A stretch of DNA of 64,000 bases from Melastoma dodecandrum (GCA_029817715.1 JARUPY010000605.1:2232001-2296000); one strand, 5' to 3'; numbered from the stretch's first letter, positions 1 to 12,290 are shown. Notes: generated from the letters alone by a model not told the origin. A program made the numbers and translations.

Positions 1-782
1 AGAAAGATATCGAAATATCCTCTTAACATGGATTAAATGGGACTCCTTTGGTGCTGATTGATATCTAGCACAAAGACAGACGCTGAACAGAATGTTAGGT
101 CTGGAGGCAGTAAGGTACAATAAGGACCCTATCATGCTTCTGTAGAAGCTATGATCTGCATCCTTTCCTGTTTCGTCTTTCTCAACAATAACGTTTGTGT
201 TCATGGGAGTAGACAAATGTTTTGAGTTGTTCAACTCATATTTCTTCAGAAGTTATTTAGTGTACTTCTCCTGATGGATGAAAGTACCTTATAATGTTTG
301 GCGAATCTGTAAGCCAAGAAAGAATGTTAATTCTCCCATCATGCTCATCTCAAATTCACCTTTCATGAGTTCTGCGAACTCATTACACAAGGTATTGTTC
401 GTGGATCCAAAGATGATGTCATCTACGTAGATCTGAATTACCAGAAGCTCGGTTCCGTGCTCCTTTAGGAAAAGAGTTGTATCCACATTTCCCTTCCTAT
501 AGCCTTTTTCAAAAAGAAATTGGCTTAATCTTTCATACCAAGCTCTAGGAGCTTGTTTCAAACCATATAAAGAAGCTTTATCAAGCTTATAAACATGATC
601 ATGCTTTCTAGGATCCTTGAATCCTGGAGATTGGTCTATGTAGACTTCCTCCTTGATCTCACCATTCAGAAAGGCACATTTACATCCATCTGAAATAGTT
701 TGAAATCATTGTAATACGCATAAGCTAACAGAAGCCGAATAGCTTCAAGGCTTTGGTCGAGAGAGAGTGTGGTTATATTATT
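1..782 (-). pseudogene. Ty1/copia reverse transcriptase fragment
   Basis: Minus-strand fragment of a copia-type pol gene. An open stretch at 289-561 reads as the middle of the reverse transcriptase: the [11 protein letters not shown] block, the YVDDIIFGS catalytic box and the FLGLQI block. Upstream sequence (about 560-782) continues in other frames with the FQMDVNVPF and [14 protein letters not shown] blocks. Downstream sequence (290 to 1) carries the RNase H-proximal region in broken frames. At least two frame changes are needed to join the parts, so it is dead. It is cut by the window edge on the left and meets an opposite-strand copia element near 782. No LTR of its own is visible. Confidence 0.85.
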
Positions 783-3033
783 CGGGCGTTGAGAACCGAT
801 AGAGGTGGAGAGTTTATCTGGTGCTTTTAACTGTTTTTGTGAAGAACATGGTATAGGCACTTCCTTACGGTTCCAAGATCACCGCAACAAAACGGAGTGG
901 CTGAAAGAAAGAACCGGACCATCCTCAACATGGCGCGGAGCATCATGAAAAATAAGAAGATGCCTAGGGAGTTTTGGGCGGAAGCAGTCGTTTGTGCGGT
1001 GTATCTCATCAAAAGCGTAAAAGATCAAACACCCGTTGAAGCATGGAGCGGAAAGAAGCCGGATGTATCTCACTTAAGGATCTTTAGGAGTATTGCTTAC
1101 AAGCATGTGCCGGATCAAGAGAGAACGAAGTTTGAAGATAAAAGCGAGAAATTTGTGCTCATCGGCTATGACGGAAAATCAAAGGGTCACAAGCTCTACA
1201 ATCATATCAACGGGAAGATTGTTGTGAGTCGTGATGTGGAGTTTGATGAAGATGGTTCTTGGAATTGAGAAGCACTAGAAGATGTTGTCGACGGATTTTT
1301 TTCTTTCTTCGATGAGGAAATGCAAGGAGAAGAAACATGGCAAGTCGTAGTTCCTCCAACGACACCGAACACATATCCTAGTGCATCTTCATCAAATGGA
1401 AGCTCTAACAAAGGATCACGAAGGATGAGAACTATTTAAGATCTTTACGAAAACATGGAGGTAATCGATGATGTCTCTATATTTTTTCTTTTAGCCGAAA
1501 CGACACCTTTGAGTTTTGAAGAAGCTAATAAGGAGAAGAAATGGAGACAAGCCATGGACGAGGAGATTCGAGCCATTAAAAGGAACAACACGTGGGAACT
1601 TGCTTCTCTTCCTGCGGGTCAAAAATCGATTGGTGTGAAGTGGATATTCAAGGAGGAAAAGAATGTCGAATGTGTTACAGAAAAATATAAAGCGAGACTT
1701 ATCGCCAAGGGGTATGCGCAACAACATGGAGTGGACTATGAGGAGGTATTTGCTCCGGTTGATCGTTTAGAAACAATCAGATTTTTTATTTCTTTTGCGG
1801 CACAAAGAAACTGGAAAATTTTTCAATTGGACGTGAAGTCGGCATTTCTTAACGGATTCCTTGAGGAAGATGTCTTTGTGGAGCAACCAAAATGTTATGT
1901 GGTGAAAGGACAAGATGAAAAGGTTTTGAAGTTGAAGAGGGCTTTGTACGGACTCAAGCAAGCACCTCGAGCATGGTCTAGTCGGATTGATGCCTACTTT
2001 CGGGAGAAAGGTTTTGCGAGATATCCTCATGAGTATGCACTTTATGTGAAGATGGATAAAAATGGAGATTGTTTGTTCGTATGCCTCTATGTGGACGATC
2101 TTATTTTTATAGAAAATAATCCGATTCTCTTTGAAGATTTCAAGATATGGCCCGAGAATTCGAGATGACAGATATTGGCCTAATTTTATTTTACCTTGGA
2201 TTAGAAGTGCGTCAATCGGATGATGGAATTTTTGTTTGTCAACATATGTGAAGGGGGTTCTTGGCAGATTCAATATGTCGAATAGCAAACCAGTGTCTAC
2301 CCCAATGGAGGTCGGAGCTAAATTGTGCAAAATTGACGAGGGAGAAAAGGTGGATCCGACACTGTTCAAAAGTCTCGTGGGATGTCTAAGGTACTTGACA
2401 TGTACTCGGCCAGATATTCTATTTAGTGTGGGGATTATTAGTCGATTCATGGAGATGCCCACGACGAAACACATGAAGGCGGCAAAGAGGATTTTGAGGT
2501 ACTTAAAAGGTACTATCGATTTTGGACTGTTTTATTCGTCGTCCAAGGAATTTCAACTTGTTGGATATTGCGACAGTGATTTTTCCAGAGACTTAGATAA
2601 TCAGAAAAGTACAACTGGATTTATATTTTTTATGGTGTCTAACGCGATTTCGTGGAGTTCGAAGAAACGGACGATCGTCACGCTATCTTCCTGTCAGGCT
2701 GAATATGTCGCGATTTGCGCTTGTCACGCAATCTGGCTAAGGAGAATGTTGAAGGAGATAGGCTTGACAGAGAATGAAGCAACCGCGATCTTTGTCAACA
2801 ACAAATCTGCTTAAGCATTGACGATGAATCATGTTTTTCATTATCGAAGTAAACACATCGATACGCGTTATCACTTCATTCGAGAGAGTATTACGAAGAA
2901 GGATATCAAGCTTGAATATGTAAAATCTATTGATCAAGTTGCGGATATTTTTACGAAGCCTCTTGGAGTGGATGTTTTCAGCAAGATGAGGAGCATGCTT
3001 GGAGACATGAAAAAAATCAATTTTAAGGGGGAG
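783..3033 (+). pseudogene. Ty1/copia integrase-RT-RNase H remnant
   Basis: Plus-strand 5'-truncated copia polyprotein, in the order integrase C-terminal part (about 790-1266, with the NGVAERKNRTI block and the VLIGYDGKSKGHKLYN block), reverse transcriptase (1455-2168, DVKSAFLNG and CLYVDDLIF boxes) and RNase H (2236-2814, GYCDSDFSRD and ISWSSKKRT-type blocks, then 2818-3039). The order and strand are those of copia elements. The frame is broken by a stop at about 1266, by a shift near 2165 and by a stop at 2812. The body ends in a polypurine tract, AAGGGGGAG at 3025-3033, directly before an LTR-like TGTTGAAAAT. Gag, protease and the 5' LTR are missing. Confidence 0.85.
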
Positions 3034-3268
3034 TGTTGAAAATAAAATTAATTTAGACAATTTATGTTGGAGGTTTTAATCTTGAATTTAAGATGTTTTT
3101 TAATGGGGTAGATTAAGTGATTGTTATTGTGGTGTTTGGTAACGGTCGATTTGTTTTAAGTTAGACAGATGAATAGTCTGGTAATTTGCCCTTTAAATTT
3201 CTTTGTAATGTTAATTTGAAGATAGAGTTGTAGTGAGTCTTCCCCAGAGATTATTAAATTGTTTTTCA
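3034..3268 (+). repeat. Candidate 3' LTR of the copia remnant
   Basis: The sequence begins TGTTGAAAAT immediately after the polypurine tract and could end at TTGTTTTTCA (3268), giving TG...CA termini and about 235 bp, an ordinary size for small copia LTRs. The right end is inferred only from the CA. No second LTR is in the window to confirm it, and a target duplication cannot be tested. Confidence 0.45.
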
Positions 3269-3421
3269 GTAAGTCACCGATTTTTCCGACGAACTACAGC
3301 GAACGCCCGCCAACGTTTACGCACTTAGCCACAACCTTTCGGTGTCATAATATTTATAGCAAGTCATTAAGCATTTTCCTCACCCTACAAATCGCTGCTT
3401 CCTGCGGAACCGCGTAAGCAT

Positions 3422-4290
3422 TTACATTTTCTGCCTCCCCAATGTAGTCATCCTATTCAGTCTGCAAAAATGTAATGTAGAAGATGCAAGGAAAATACAA
3501 TGTCGAGGGAAAACGTCACTAAATGAGCTCCCTTTTGTTAAAGGACAGATAGGATCGATGAAGACCTGATGTTCATGTTCCTCTTCTTTCTCTTCGATGG
3601 CTTCCAGATATGACGTCGAAATGAATGGGTCTTCACAGTCATACGCATGGCGTAAAGGAACCCAGTGCAGTCTATAGGCCCTGCTCGACTCGCTCAATCG
3701 TATCACATCGCCATCCTTCAGCTCAACCAGAGTCCCAGGGTCTATCCTGGTATCAGATATCCAAGTGCCATGTACCGAACAAAGTATCTCATCAGCGAGA
3801 TCCAGGAAGCATCACGGTTCGTAATTATTCACGGAAAGATCATTAGTTTGGATCGAGTATAACGAATTACACACAGCACATGAAACGCTAATTGCAGTTG
3901 CAATCTGTAGCGGTCGAAATATCAGTAGTAAAAAGGGAGATTCCATCCCCCCTCGATTTCAGAGAACAATGAATTTAGTCGAAGTACCAATTACACGTTT
4001 CCACAGCATTGCGAATTCGGACTAAAACCGGCAACAAATCCACGATGGAGAGCTTTCATCTCGGCCCAATGTCAGAATCTTGAGGTGAAACCTGCTGATG
4101 CTCGGGTGCCCCAGCAGGATGTTGCGATCGGGGTGCCGGCCAACTATCAAAACCTCCTCCTGGCTCTTGAGGTCGTCCATCAGATCAAACCGCCGAACCT
4201 CTGACGACAAGGGGGTCAGGAAACCGTTGTTGATGACAAAAACTTTCTCGAGGATGGCGCCATTCTTGACTACACGCAGTGGCTCGAAGG
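3422..4290 (-). pseudogene. FHA-domain gene fragment (PS1-like)
   Basis: Two separated minus-strand stretches together give most of a forkhead-associated phosphopeptide-binding fold. The first (about 4280-4040) reads as VVKNGAILEKVF through the GRHPDRNILLGHPSISRFHL block, which holds the conserved GR, S and H positions. The second (about 3810-3422) reads as SVHGTWISDTRI, the ELKDGDVIRL block and the AYRLHWVPLRHAYD block, then runs into a stop. An intron of about 200 bases would lie between them. A TGA sits in frame just upstream of the first stretch with no ATG, and the protein stops soon after the FHA fold. I read it as a fragment. The block order resembles plant FHA/PINc proteins such as PARALLEL SPINDLE 1, but that subfamily assignment is tentative. 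Confidence 0.55.
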
Positions 4291-4613
4291 TTCAATCGAT
4301 CAATCAACAGCTACGCGAGAGATTGGATCGAAACTGGAAGGAGGGGATTGTTCCTTTAGGAATTTTCTGAATTCCTGTTTCTGGGAAATCACAGTGACCG
4401 ATGGGGCAATCGTAACAGCTCTGTTTCCTACGTTGCATTTTATATAAGCGCTTGCTACGAGCCGAGGAATCGATCAACGAAACTAAGTCTGGCCAGATAA
4501 CTAGTTATTTGGCCGTGGCTTTCATTACAAAACAATGTTCGATGTCTGAAGATGAAGAAGGTGGAGGAGAACAAATAACCTTTTTGTAAGGTTGTTTATG
4601 TTTGGCTATGGAG

Positions 4614-6056
4614 CTATCGTACACAGTGCCATGCAGAGGCAGTTATCAAGGACCTGTCTTGCCAACATAAGGAAAGCGCCCTCCCATCGTCCCTCTCGAT
4701 CACCCGGAACCCGCCGTTTTCCCCCTCGAACTGTATCGGCCGGTAATGCGCCCTTATCTTCAGGAGGAGTTTCGCCTGTATCAACGCTTTCGAGCTCATC
4801 TTCGCAGCTGAGAACCCATGGCTCTCCATCCTCCCCTTCCATGTCTCCATCCTCTCGTATTTCGGGCAACCTCTGTTTCCTCCGCCGCCGTCGACGTCCT
4901 TCTCACAATTCAACATGGTCTTGATCTCCTTCCCTAGGTGGTTCTTCTCGATCCGCAGCCGGTCCCCGCTCTCCGGAGGCAGGCAATCGTCTAGGGAGTC
5001 GAACATGGCCGCGAAGTATTGTAACGATTCCATGAACCTCGAGAGGAAGCTCCGAGGGTTTCTGCTCCCTTCTTGCTCGACGAGGGTCACAACCGAGGGG
5101 TTGATGGATTGGATCATCTTTAAGGTTTCCGAGATCTTTGGGTAGTTGTTCAACGTGTTAAGATGGAAGACGAGGTTCACGGAGACAGTCTCCTGCTTCT
5201 TCTTCCTAACATTGATCAGCTTCGATCCCCGAATAAGCCCTTGGAACTCGAAAACGATATTCCGGAACCCATTCGCGAAGCTGACGAGCCTGCTCTCCGT
5301 GTCGTGGAGCTCCGCAGCGGACCGGCCAAACCCAGTGATCCTCAGCGAGATCCTGTTATTACTTGTGGCCCTCTCCGAGAGAGATTGTATCAACGATGGC
5401 CACTGGAATCCATGGGAGACGTCAAAGTCAATGACATGGAGCGAGTTTAGGTTCTGATCCTCCTCCCTTTCAAATGCCTCGAGGATCGCCTGGTTGGCAG
5501 TGAAGTGCGCGAACTGGTAATATGGTGAGACCTTGTAGAGGTCCGTGAAAGCCGTGAACTCCTCCTCGGACATCGGCTTCTTCGTAATCATCTCATAAAA
5601 TGGGGACTTCCTCGTCAAAAGCCTTGCCGCCAGGCCGTCTGCAAAATAAGCCACCACCCGCTGCACCGAATCTCCCGTCAACGAAACAGTCTGGTAAAGC
5701 TCGGTGAGATTATCGAGCGACGCGGCCATGTTGTTCTCGTCAACCGCAGTGGCCGTCACGAGCAACAAGTGGATCAGGTGGAGCCCCTTCCCGTCCTCGG
5801 CCGATGCCTGCCTGGGCTTGGTCTCGGTCTTGAGCATCTCCTCCCGCATCTGAAGTAGCTTGAATATCTTCCCCTCGGAACCGTCCAACGGGGCACCTTT
5901 ACCCGGCGCCATAGTCCCCGCGTCGTTCTCCCTCTCCCTCCTTGTCCTCTTCTTGGGCCTCCCGTCTTCGCCACAACCCCGCGACACGATAGAAAGGCTC
6001 AGTTTGAGGAAGTCGTCGTGATCCTCCATGACTTCGCCCATGTCCGAACAAAACAA
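4614..6056 (-). CDS. GRAS-family transcription regulator
   Basis: Intact intronless frame of 480 aa, within the usual GRAS range. A short variable N-terminus with a basic stretch (KKRTRRER, residues 35-42, a possible nuclear signal) precedes the GRAS domain. The domain shows LHR1 (about 90-147), a VHIID-type motif written LHVIDFDVSHGFQWPSL (206-222), LHR2, a PFYRE-like segment (about 300-350) and a complete SAW motif ending in SAWHC near the C-terminus. GRAS proteins act as nuclear transcription regulators without a classical DNA-binding fold. The VHIID variant and the FEFQGL/RGSKLIN blocks remind me of the RAD1 branch (arbuscular mycorrhiza), but I cannot separate it from other SCL branches by eye. 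Start: first ATG of the frame; another in-frame ATG follows 5 codons later. A TATA box lies about 55 bases upstream. Confidence 0.93.
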   Translation of the reverse strand: MFCSDMGEVMEDHDDFLKLSLSIVSRGCGEDGRPKKRTRRERENDAGTMAPGKGAPLDGSEGKIFKLLQMREEMLKTETKPRQASAEDGKGLHLIHLLLVTATAVDENNMAASLDNLTELYQTVSLTGDSVQRVVAYFADGLAARLLTRKSPFYEMITKKPMSEEEFTAFTDLYKVSPYYQFAHFTANQAILEAFEREEDQNLNSLHVIDFDVSHGFQWPSLIQSLSERATSNNRISLRITGFGRSAAELHDTESRLVSFANGFRNIVFEFQGLIRGSKLINVRKKKQETVSVNLVFHLNTLNNYPKISETLKMIQSINPSVVTLVEQEGSRNPRSFLSRFMESLQYFAAMFDSLDDCLPPESGDRLRIEKNHLGKEIKTMLNCEKDVDGGGGNRGCPKYERMETWKGRMESHGFSAAKMSSKALIQAKLLLKIRAHYRPIQFEGENGGFRVIERDDGRALSLCWQDRSLITASAWHCVR

Positions 6057-6110
6057 ATAGAAGGCTTTGGTAAATTGATTGTTGGCGTTCGTCCAGGGAT
6101 ATGATGGTTG

Positions 6111-6118
6111 TATTTATA
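6111..6118 (-). promoter_or_regulatory. TATA box of the GRAS gene
   Basis: TATAAATA read on the minus strand, 55-62 bases upstream of the GRAS start codon. This spacing would place transcription start near 6085 and leave a short leader. It is the only good TATA match in that interval. Confidence 0.6.
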
Positions 6119-6129
6119 CAAAATGATTT

Positions 6130-7223
6130 GGCTAGGAGGGGAATATAACATGGGAATTTTTAGTGAAAGTCGGAAAATATTATTATTATTGTTATTTAAT
6201 TTTAATTTATTATATAGTTTAATACTTGTATCGATACTTAAATCAAATGGTCCGATTAGGCAGACTTTTTAATCTATTTTTGTCTTATACTAGGGATTTT
6301 GCATACGTTGTATTACTTAGAAACGTTATCGTTTCATTAGAAGTGTTATGTAAAGTTTAATTTATATTATATACTTTAATGATATTTTAGAGACTTCGAA
6401 AGAAATGAAACCTGATTTGTTTTTATTGAATTATTTTCTTTTGGGAGATATTTAGGTTATTGTGTTGTTTGTCTTTCGGTCAAGAAACATGCCGAATAAT
6501 ATGGTCCAAAACATCATAAAAAGAAAAAGAAAACACCCGCTAATTACAAACACTGATACAAATTATTTACACGAACGATTTTCTCATCTTCTAAAGCCAT
6601 GTCACGTGTTAAGTTTTGTGAAATGTTTGAAGAATTGTAAATGATAGATTCAATCGGTTTAGGATTCGGACAACATGGTTTCAAGGGGAGGACGTCTTTG
6701 TTTTTTTCCGTTTTGTTTTTGTTTTATTGAATGTTTCTTCTGTCCCAAGGAGATGTCAAATGCAGTAGACAAGATCTTGATTCATAGTTATATGTTATTT
6801 GACGAGTCAAAGGAAGAATAAAAACAAACAGGCTTCTAGACTGTAAATGGTAAGGTAGGAAGAGAAGTGCCCCCCTCCATTACACGATAACGAACGAAGG
6901 TTGTTCTCCCCTATGAAACAAGAAGGAGAAAAAACCATGGGGTGTAGCGGAACGCGTCGAATCCCTTCCGGCATCTTCGAAGAGCTCAAGTCCCGACTGG
7001 TCGTTGTATGCGCGTCTACGTGTACGAAGCGGGTCCTGTTGAACAGCTTAGCATAAGATGATGTTCCTCCGACAATTAAGCGCGTTGGTTATTAGATAAC
7101 CAAACCACAAGTAGGAATACCGAGCATTGTACGCAGGACCATTTGTTTAATATCGTTATGCGATTTATGTAAAAATCGGAGGTCGGCCTAATGCATTTGT
7201 TTTATGCCAGCGGAATGTACCCC

Positions 7224-7257
<34 letters not shown>

Positions 7258-10075
7258 CTTTGGAGATTAGATACGAACAAGGTTGCAGAAAGGAAGGGCA
7301 TATCCATCTAAAAACTGGCGGTATTTACGATTGAAACCAATAGAATCCGCGTTCACCAACATCTTTCGACGGTCATTCTTAAAACTTGCCGTGACAAGAT
7401 GGAGCAGATCATAGTGATTGCGAACGGATTGGACAAGAACCGAACGGACCTTACAACACGGTCGAATTTTGGTCCCTAACGATCAGTTACATTGCTATTA
7501 TCCACGGATGTTGAGGGTGCTGGTGGTGGAAACAACAATGGCCAGGGAATAGGGAAAACATCATAAATAACTTTAAATTATGTTGGAGTTATTCGCGGTA
7601 CATTCGAACTCGGTCACTTTTGATCGTACTCGTAACAACGGGACACGGTGCCGCTTTCTTCGTTCACGGTGTATAACCGCGACGATAGAAACATTGTCAC
7701 GCCTACTTTACATTACAACTATACATTGTCGGCACACACAAAGTTTACGAGACACGCATAGCTTCGAGGCATCTTCCTCCTCCTTTCTTCGTCGCCTTGT
7801 GCCTGTAACACGGATCAATAAAGATCCAGGCATTTCCGAATGGTTCCAAAGGGGATATAAGAAGGAGAAAGGAAACCCTAGAAACGGGGGTGACGACGGA
7901 GGGGATTTGAACCCGGCTCATTAACAAGAAACCAAATGTGTATGAATCATGCGATTAGTGATGGTTTTACGATAATTTGACATATGGCGTTGTTAGGATC
8001 ACGGTGACGCAACGCATAGATGCCACCCCTAAGACTAATATAATATATTCCCGTACGATCCTCACTATCACGATACGGTTAGCTTTGTCCCCGATAGGCT
8101 CCAATTTATTCATTTTGATAAAAATGGACCGTCGAAGAGCATCTTTCGAACCGACCCTATCCGAGATTCGGCTGGCCAAGCCAAAAAAAAAAAATCAAGG
8201 CAAAGCCCCGATTCGTTGTGTAAGGGACTCATCCACGCCCCATTTTGTCTTCTGCCGGAATTTGATGCCCGATTTCGTCGCATAACGCGAACGGCAAGTA
8301 AAAGAAAATATGTAGGGGTTAAAAAGGGTTTATATATATATAAAAAGTTTGGGATTAGGATAGAAAAGGGGGAGAGGGTTGTGCGAGAGAGTGACGCCAA
8401 CTTTTAGGACACGTTTCCAAATGATTAGACGACAAAGGAGGGAGGGGCTGAGACAACACAGATGGTTGATGACGACGACGATGACGAAGATGATACTGCT
8501 CTTTGCCACCACCAAATGTGTTCTTGTTGGACACTTGTGGTTTGTCCCATCGTCTTCGCCGTCCGATTCCCACGTTCCCCACGGACAGAGTCCAAGTTTG
8601 GATTATTTTTATTTGTAGACACAGCGGCTTCGACTTCCTCGGCCAACCCACTTCCAAAAGTCGGTTTTTGGATATTCTCCCCTCACTTTATTTCCCATTT
8701 CCTCGAATCCATCGAAACACAAAACATAGTGATTTGAAATGTAATTTTTTCTAAATGATGCGTTTAGTCAAGAAAAAAAGAGATAAGAAGAATAGAATGT
8801 AATGGGCATTCCCTTTTATAAGGGAGGGAATTTCTATTCTTTCCAAAAGAAATGAATGAAATAAAAATAATAAGAAAAGGAAAACAAATAAGATTATTAG
8901 TCCCTTTAATTTCATAACCAAATTCATAAACCAAATACACCGTTAGTGCACGAATTTGAAGCGGTCCCCTGCTCGTTTCTTATGACTAGTACAAGATCTT
9001 TCTTCTTTATACTCTCCGGCCAGCTCGTTACTATAGCAATATGTTCTGCTCCGGGGTGGACCCAATGTTCTCGCGATGGAAGGTGTTGACCCTGTCATCC
9101 GAAACGGCCTTGGTGGTTCCTTCACCTAGAGGCTTTCATGTTTCTGTTTCCACGACCATGTTGGCCCTCCTCTACTCGCTCCCCATTTGCTTACTTCCTT
9201 GATCAATTGATGGCTCCGGGGCCGACCGTGGAAAGGAAGCTTGAGACTGTAATTCTACGATGCAGTTAAAAAGCTAAAGGAATGAATACCGCTATATGAT
9301 ACAAGGACGGTTATCGCTTCGCCCACACATCAACCAACATCGCCTACTGTAGGGCTCAACATACTTGTTATCGAGTAAGCGAGGCGACGAGAGGAGTACC
9401 GAGCGACACGACTCTTAGGCGACGAACAACCAAGAGACGCTACGAACTGATGTTTCGTCTGACAACTTGCAGCCCAATGGTCGTGCCTACTCCACTACCC
9501 TGCTCCACCAGCTTTTCAGATCTTGTCGGGATGAAATAATATATTTATCTTCCTTATCTTCTGATCCTATTTTTTATTTTATTTTATTTCCCTTATATTT
9601 TATTTTGTTTCTTTTATTGTCTTTCTTACGGGCAGCCTATATAAGCCCTTGCTTTGTAAGGATTGAAAGACGACTTTGATACAAACTTTTAAAACCCATA
9701 TTAGACTTTTGTCTTTCTATCAGATGATTCTCTTTCAACCTCGTTCTTCATTTGGTGGATTTTTAAGTGCATATTGAGTAGAGTGTATCAACCGCTTGTG
9801 GTGTGCCTCTGTGTTGTCCCTTATCCACGTTCTTGTTCATGGTAGTGTGTCTGTATCTGTGTGACAGGCGAGTTCTATCCGAGTCTTCTTTCACGGTGGT
9901 GTATCTGTATTCGTGGAGGTTGATCTCAACCTATCTTTTTCTACCCAGCCATTCAGCCATCCCATTTCATTATCTACTCTTCTGACCATTGTCATGTCAC
10001 TTCATTTCGCACCCACGGTGACGTCCCCCGTCATTTCGGTATTGAAATCATCTATTCCTTGTCGTCGTCGCTAGA
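6130..10075. other. Intergenic region, no supportable gene
   Basis: About 4 kb with only short random frames. It holds a (AG)14 microsatellite at 7227-7254 and AT-rich tracts. A promoter-like T-rich stretch contains TATATAAG at 9638-9645 and could be the core of an unassigned LTR. A sequence near 7905-7925 looks like a tRNA T-arm on the minus strand, but no clover-leaf can be drawn. I see no protein family in any frame. Confidence 0.5.
7227..7254. repeat. (AG)14 microsatellite
   Basis: Uninterrupted AG dinucleotide run of 28 bases in gene-free DNA. Confidence 0.95.
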
Positions 10076-11499
10076 TCTTTTGTAAGTATCGGAAGCAGCC
10101 AGGGAACTAAGTTTGAATCCGTGCTGGACGAGACCGATTAAGCACCTTTTCCACGTGCATGTACTTGCTCGAACAAAGGACGTGAGATATTCGATAGCTG
10201 CCCTCACCCACCTGAAAGATGCGATACACAAGTGATTAAACCACTGCTCACCAAATGCGATGGAAGTTTCCGGACATAAGCAAGTTCTTCATTTCAAGAA
10301 TGTATTTTTACCATAGGCTTGGTCCAGTCATTCCCTCGAAAAAGGCCAAGTGCCCTGCACTCATCCCATGCGTTGGCTTCCCTTGTGCACACTGGATCAT
10401 CCAAGGCACTGATGCAGAGCAATGGAACCGCGACATTTCCCACGTAAAGGCGGCGATAATATGTGTCCGCAGACTCTCATCAACAATGCATCAAAAATGG
10501 ATGTGCCCGTTTGCTCTATCTACTCATCAGACCATAAGATAGTCTCCGAGACTGTTGAATGATGTTGGACTGCCAGCGAATAATGAAACTCGTACTTTTT
10601 TAATGCCTTACCAATCTGAAAGTCAAGCATATCGGGGCTCATGCCTGCAGGATTATTTGTGAATGTTAATCCAAAGAATAAGAAGCCCAAAATGACTTCG
10701 CGTCATCCAAACAAATTTGCACGCAGAATAAACCACCAATACTGTACTATCTCATCTGTGAATGAGATCAATTGTGCATAACTTGCAGGCCAATAGTCAG
10801 GGCTCTGTCGTACGACTTCTGAACAAGTTTCCCACTTATACATCGATCGCCAATCTGCAACAGAAATGACAGCATCAAACATCGTAAGCTTGTCTTGTTA
10901 GAAAGAGTCGGTAATAATTAGACAGCGGCGGAATCCCATCGGCCAATCCTTTTGATACATATTGTTGATCATTCCACCTCTTCTGTATGAGGTTTTGCAT
11001 CTAATTTAATGTTATTAATAACGTCAAGAAAACATTAATCACAGCTAGGAGCAAAAGACTGACCAAAAGATCCCATGGATTGCAAACCGGCAGCGGCACC
11101 AGCAAGAGGAAGTCTGTGTGCTCGTGTGAACAAACTAAACCAAGAAACAACAGTTTTATCGTCCGAGGTGTTTACAGAGTAAACTGATTCTGGGCCCATG
11201 TATTTAAGTCCATGGATAGTGTTACACTAAGAGGGGGGGTGAATTAGTGTTAATCTCCAAAATTGGATTTTAACCCTTTTTCGTTTTACCCCGCAGCGGA
11301 ATGAAAAGCTTCTGTTAAACAGAGCATGTAAGTTTCTGTAAGACAGAACGTTTGATTGTGTACGCAAATTTGTTTGATGGACACAAGGATTTTTATAGTG
11401 GTTCAGCAAATTGCTTACGTCCACTCTTCACCCAGATATTTGGATGGTTTCCACTCAAATGTATCTCAGTACAAATTACACAAGTGATAGCAACCAAAA

Positions 11500-12290
11500 G
11501 CAAACCCGTAGGGTTCTGTACAGTAGAGGCTTGAGTGGCAGAACACAGACCAGAAGGTTCTGTGCCGTAGAGGCTCGTTATGTAGCACAAACCCGAAGGT
11601 TCTGTACTATAGTAACTTAGGCTCAATACAGACCAGAAGGTTCTGTATCGTAGAGGGTAAGGCACAACACAGACCAGAGGGTTCTGTGTCGAAGAGACTT
11701 AGGCACAAAACAGACCAGAGGGTTCTGTGTCGAAGAAGGTAGGCACAACACAGACCAGAGGGTTCTGTGTCGAAGAAGGTAGGCACAACACAGAGGGTTC
11801 TGTGTCGAAGAAGGTAGGCACAACACAGAGGGTTCTGTGTCGAAGACGGTAGGCACAACACAGAGGGTTCTATGTCGAAGAAGGTAGGCACAACACAGAG
11901 GGTTCTATGTCGAATATGTTAACCTTCTATAGCACAGATCAAGTGATTCTGTACTAGAGACGTCAACCTTCTATAGAACAGATCCAAGGATTCTGTATCA
12001 CAGAAGGTATAGCACAGACCGTAAGGTTCTGTACCGAGTATGTCAATCCACAACAGAAGGTTCTGTATAGGAAAATGACTTAGATGAAAAAGCACAGATC
12101 TGAAAGATTCTGTACCAAGGGTAGTCGACCTTCTACTGAACAGACCGTGAGGTTCTGTAGTAAAAGTGACAAGGAAAATGTATGCACAGACCCGTAGGGT
12201 TCTGTACCACAGAGAGTAGATTCAGACCTGAAGGTTCTGCTCTACAGGAGGTTATACAGATCCGAAGATTCTGTACAACAGAAGGTTGCA
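11500..12290. repeat. TTCTGT-type minisatellite in the solo LTR
   Basis: About 20 diverged units of 30-45 bases, each centred on a short imperfect inverted repeat of the form ACAGACC...GGTTCTGT. Units between about 11665 and 11930 are nearly identical (GGCACAACACAGA then GGGTTCTGTGTCGAAGA). Both strands show open frames here only because the repeat lacks stops; there is no sign of a protein. Confidence 0.85.

Noticed and set aside
7860..7930. tRNA-like T-arm on the minus strand (GGGTTCAAATCCC)
   Set aside because: No matching acceptor, D-arm or anticodon arm can be drawn within 90 bases upstream; likely chance or a decayed organellar fragment.
8355..8760. Several overlapping frames of 60-100 codons
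   Set aside because: Low-complexity Ser/Asp/Arg translations from GAT/GAC repeats on both strands; no family and no conserved start.
11390..11891. Overlapping repetitive open frames on the minus strand
   Set aside because: They exist in several frames at once because the minisatellite unit lacks stops; no start context or protein family.
11660..11930. CRISPR-like regular repeats
   Set aside because: Plant nuclear LTR context, variable unit length, no unique spacers; it is a minisatellite.
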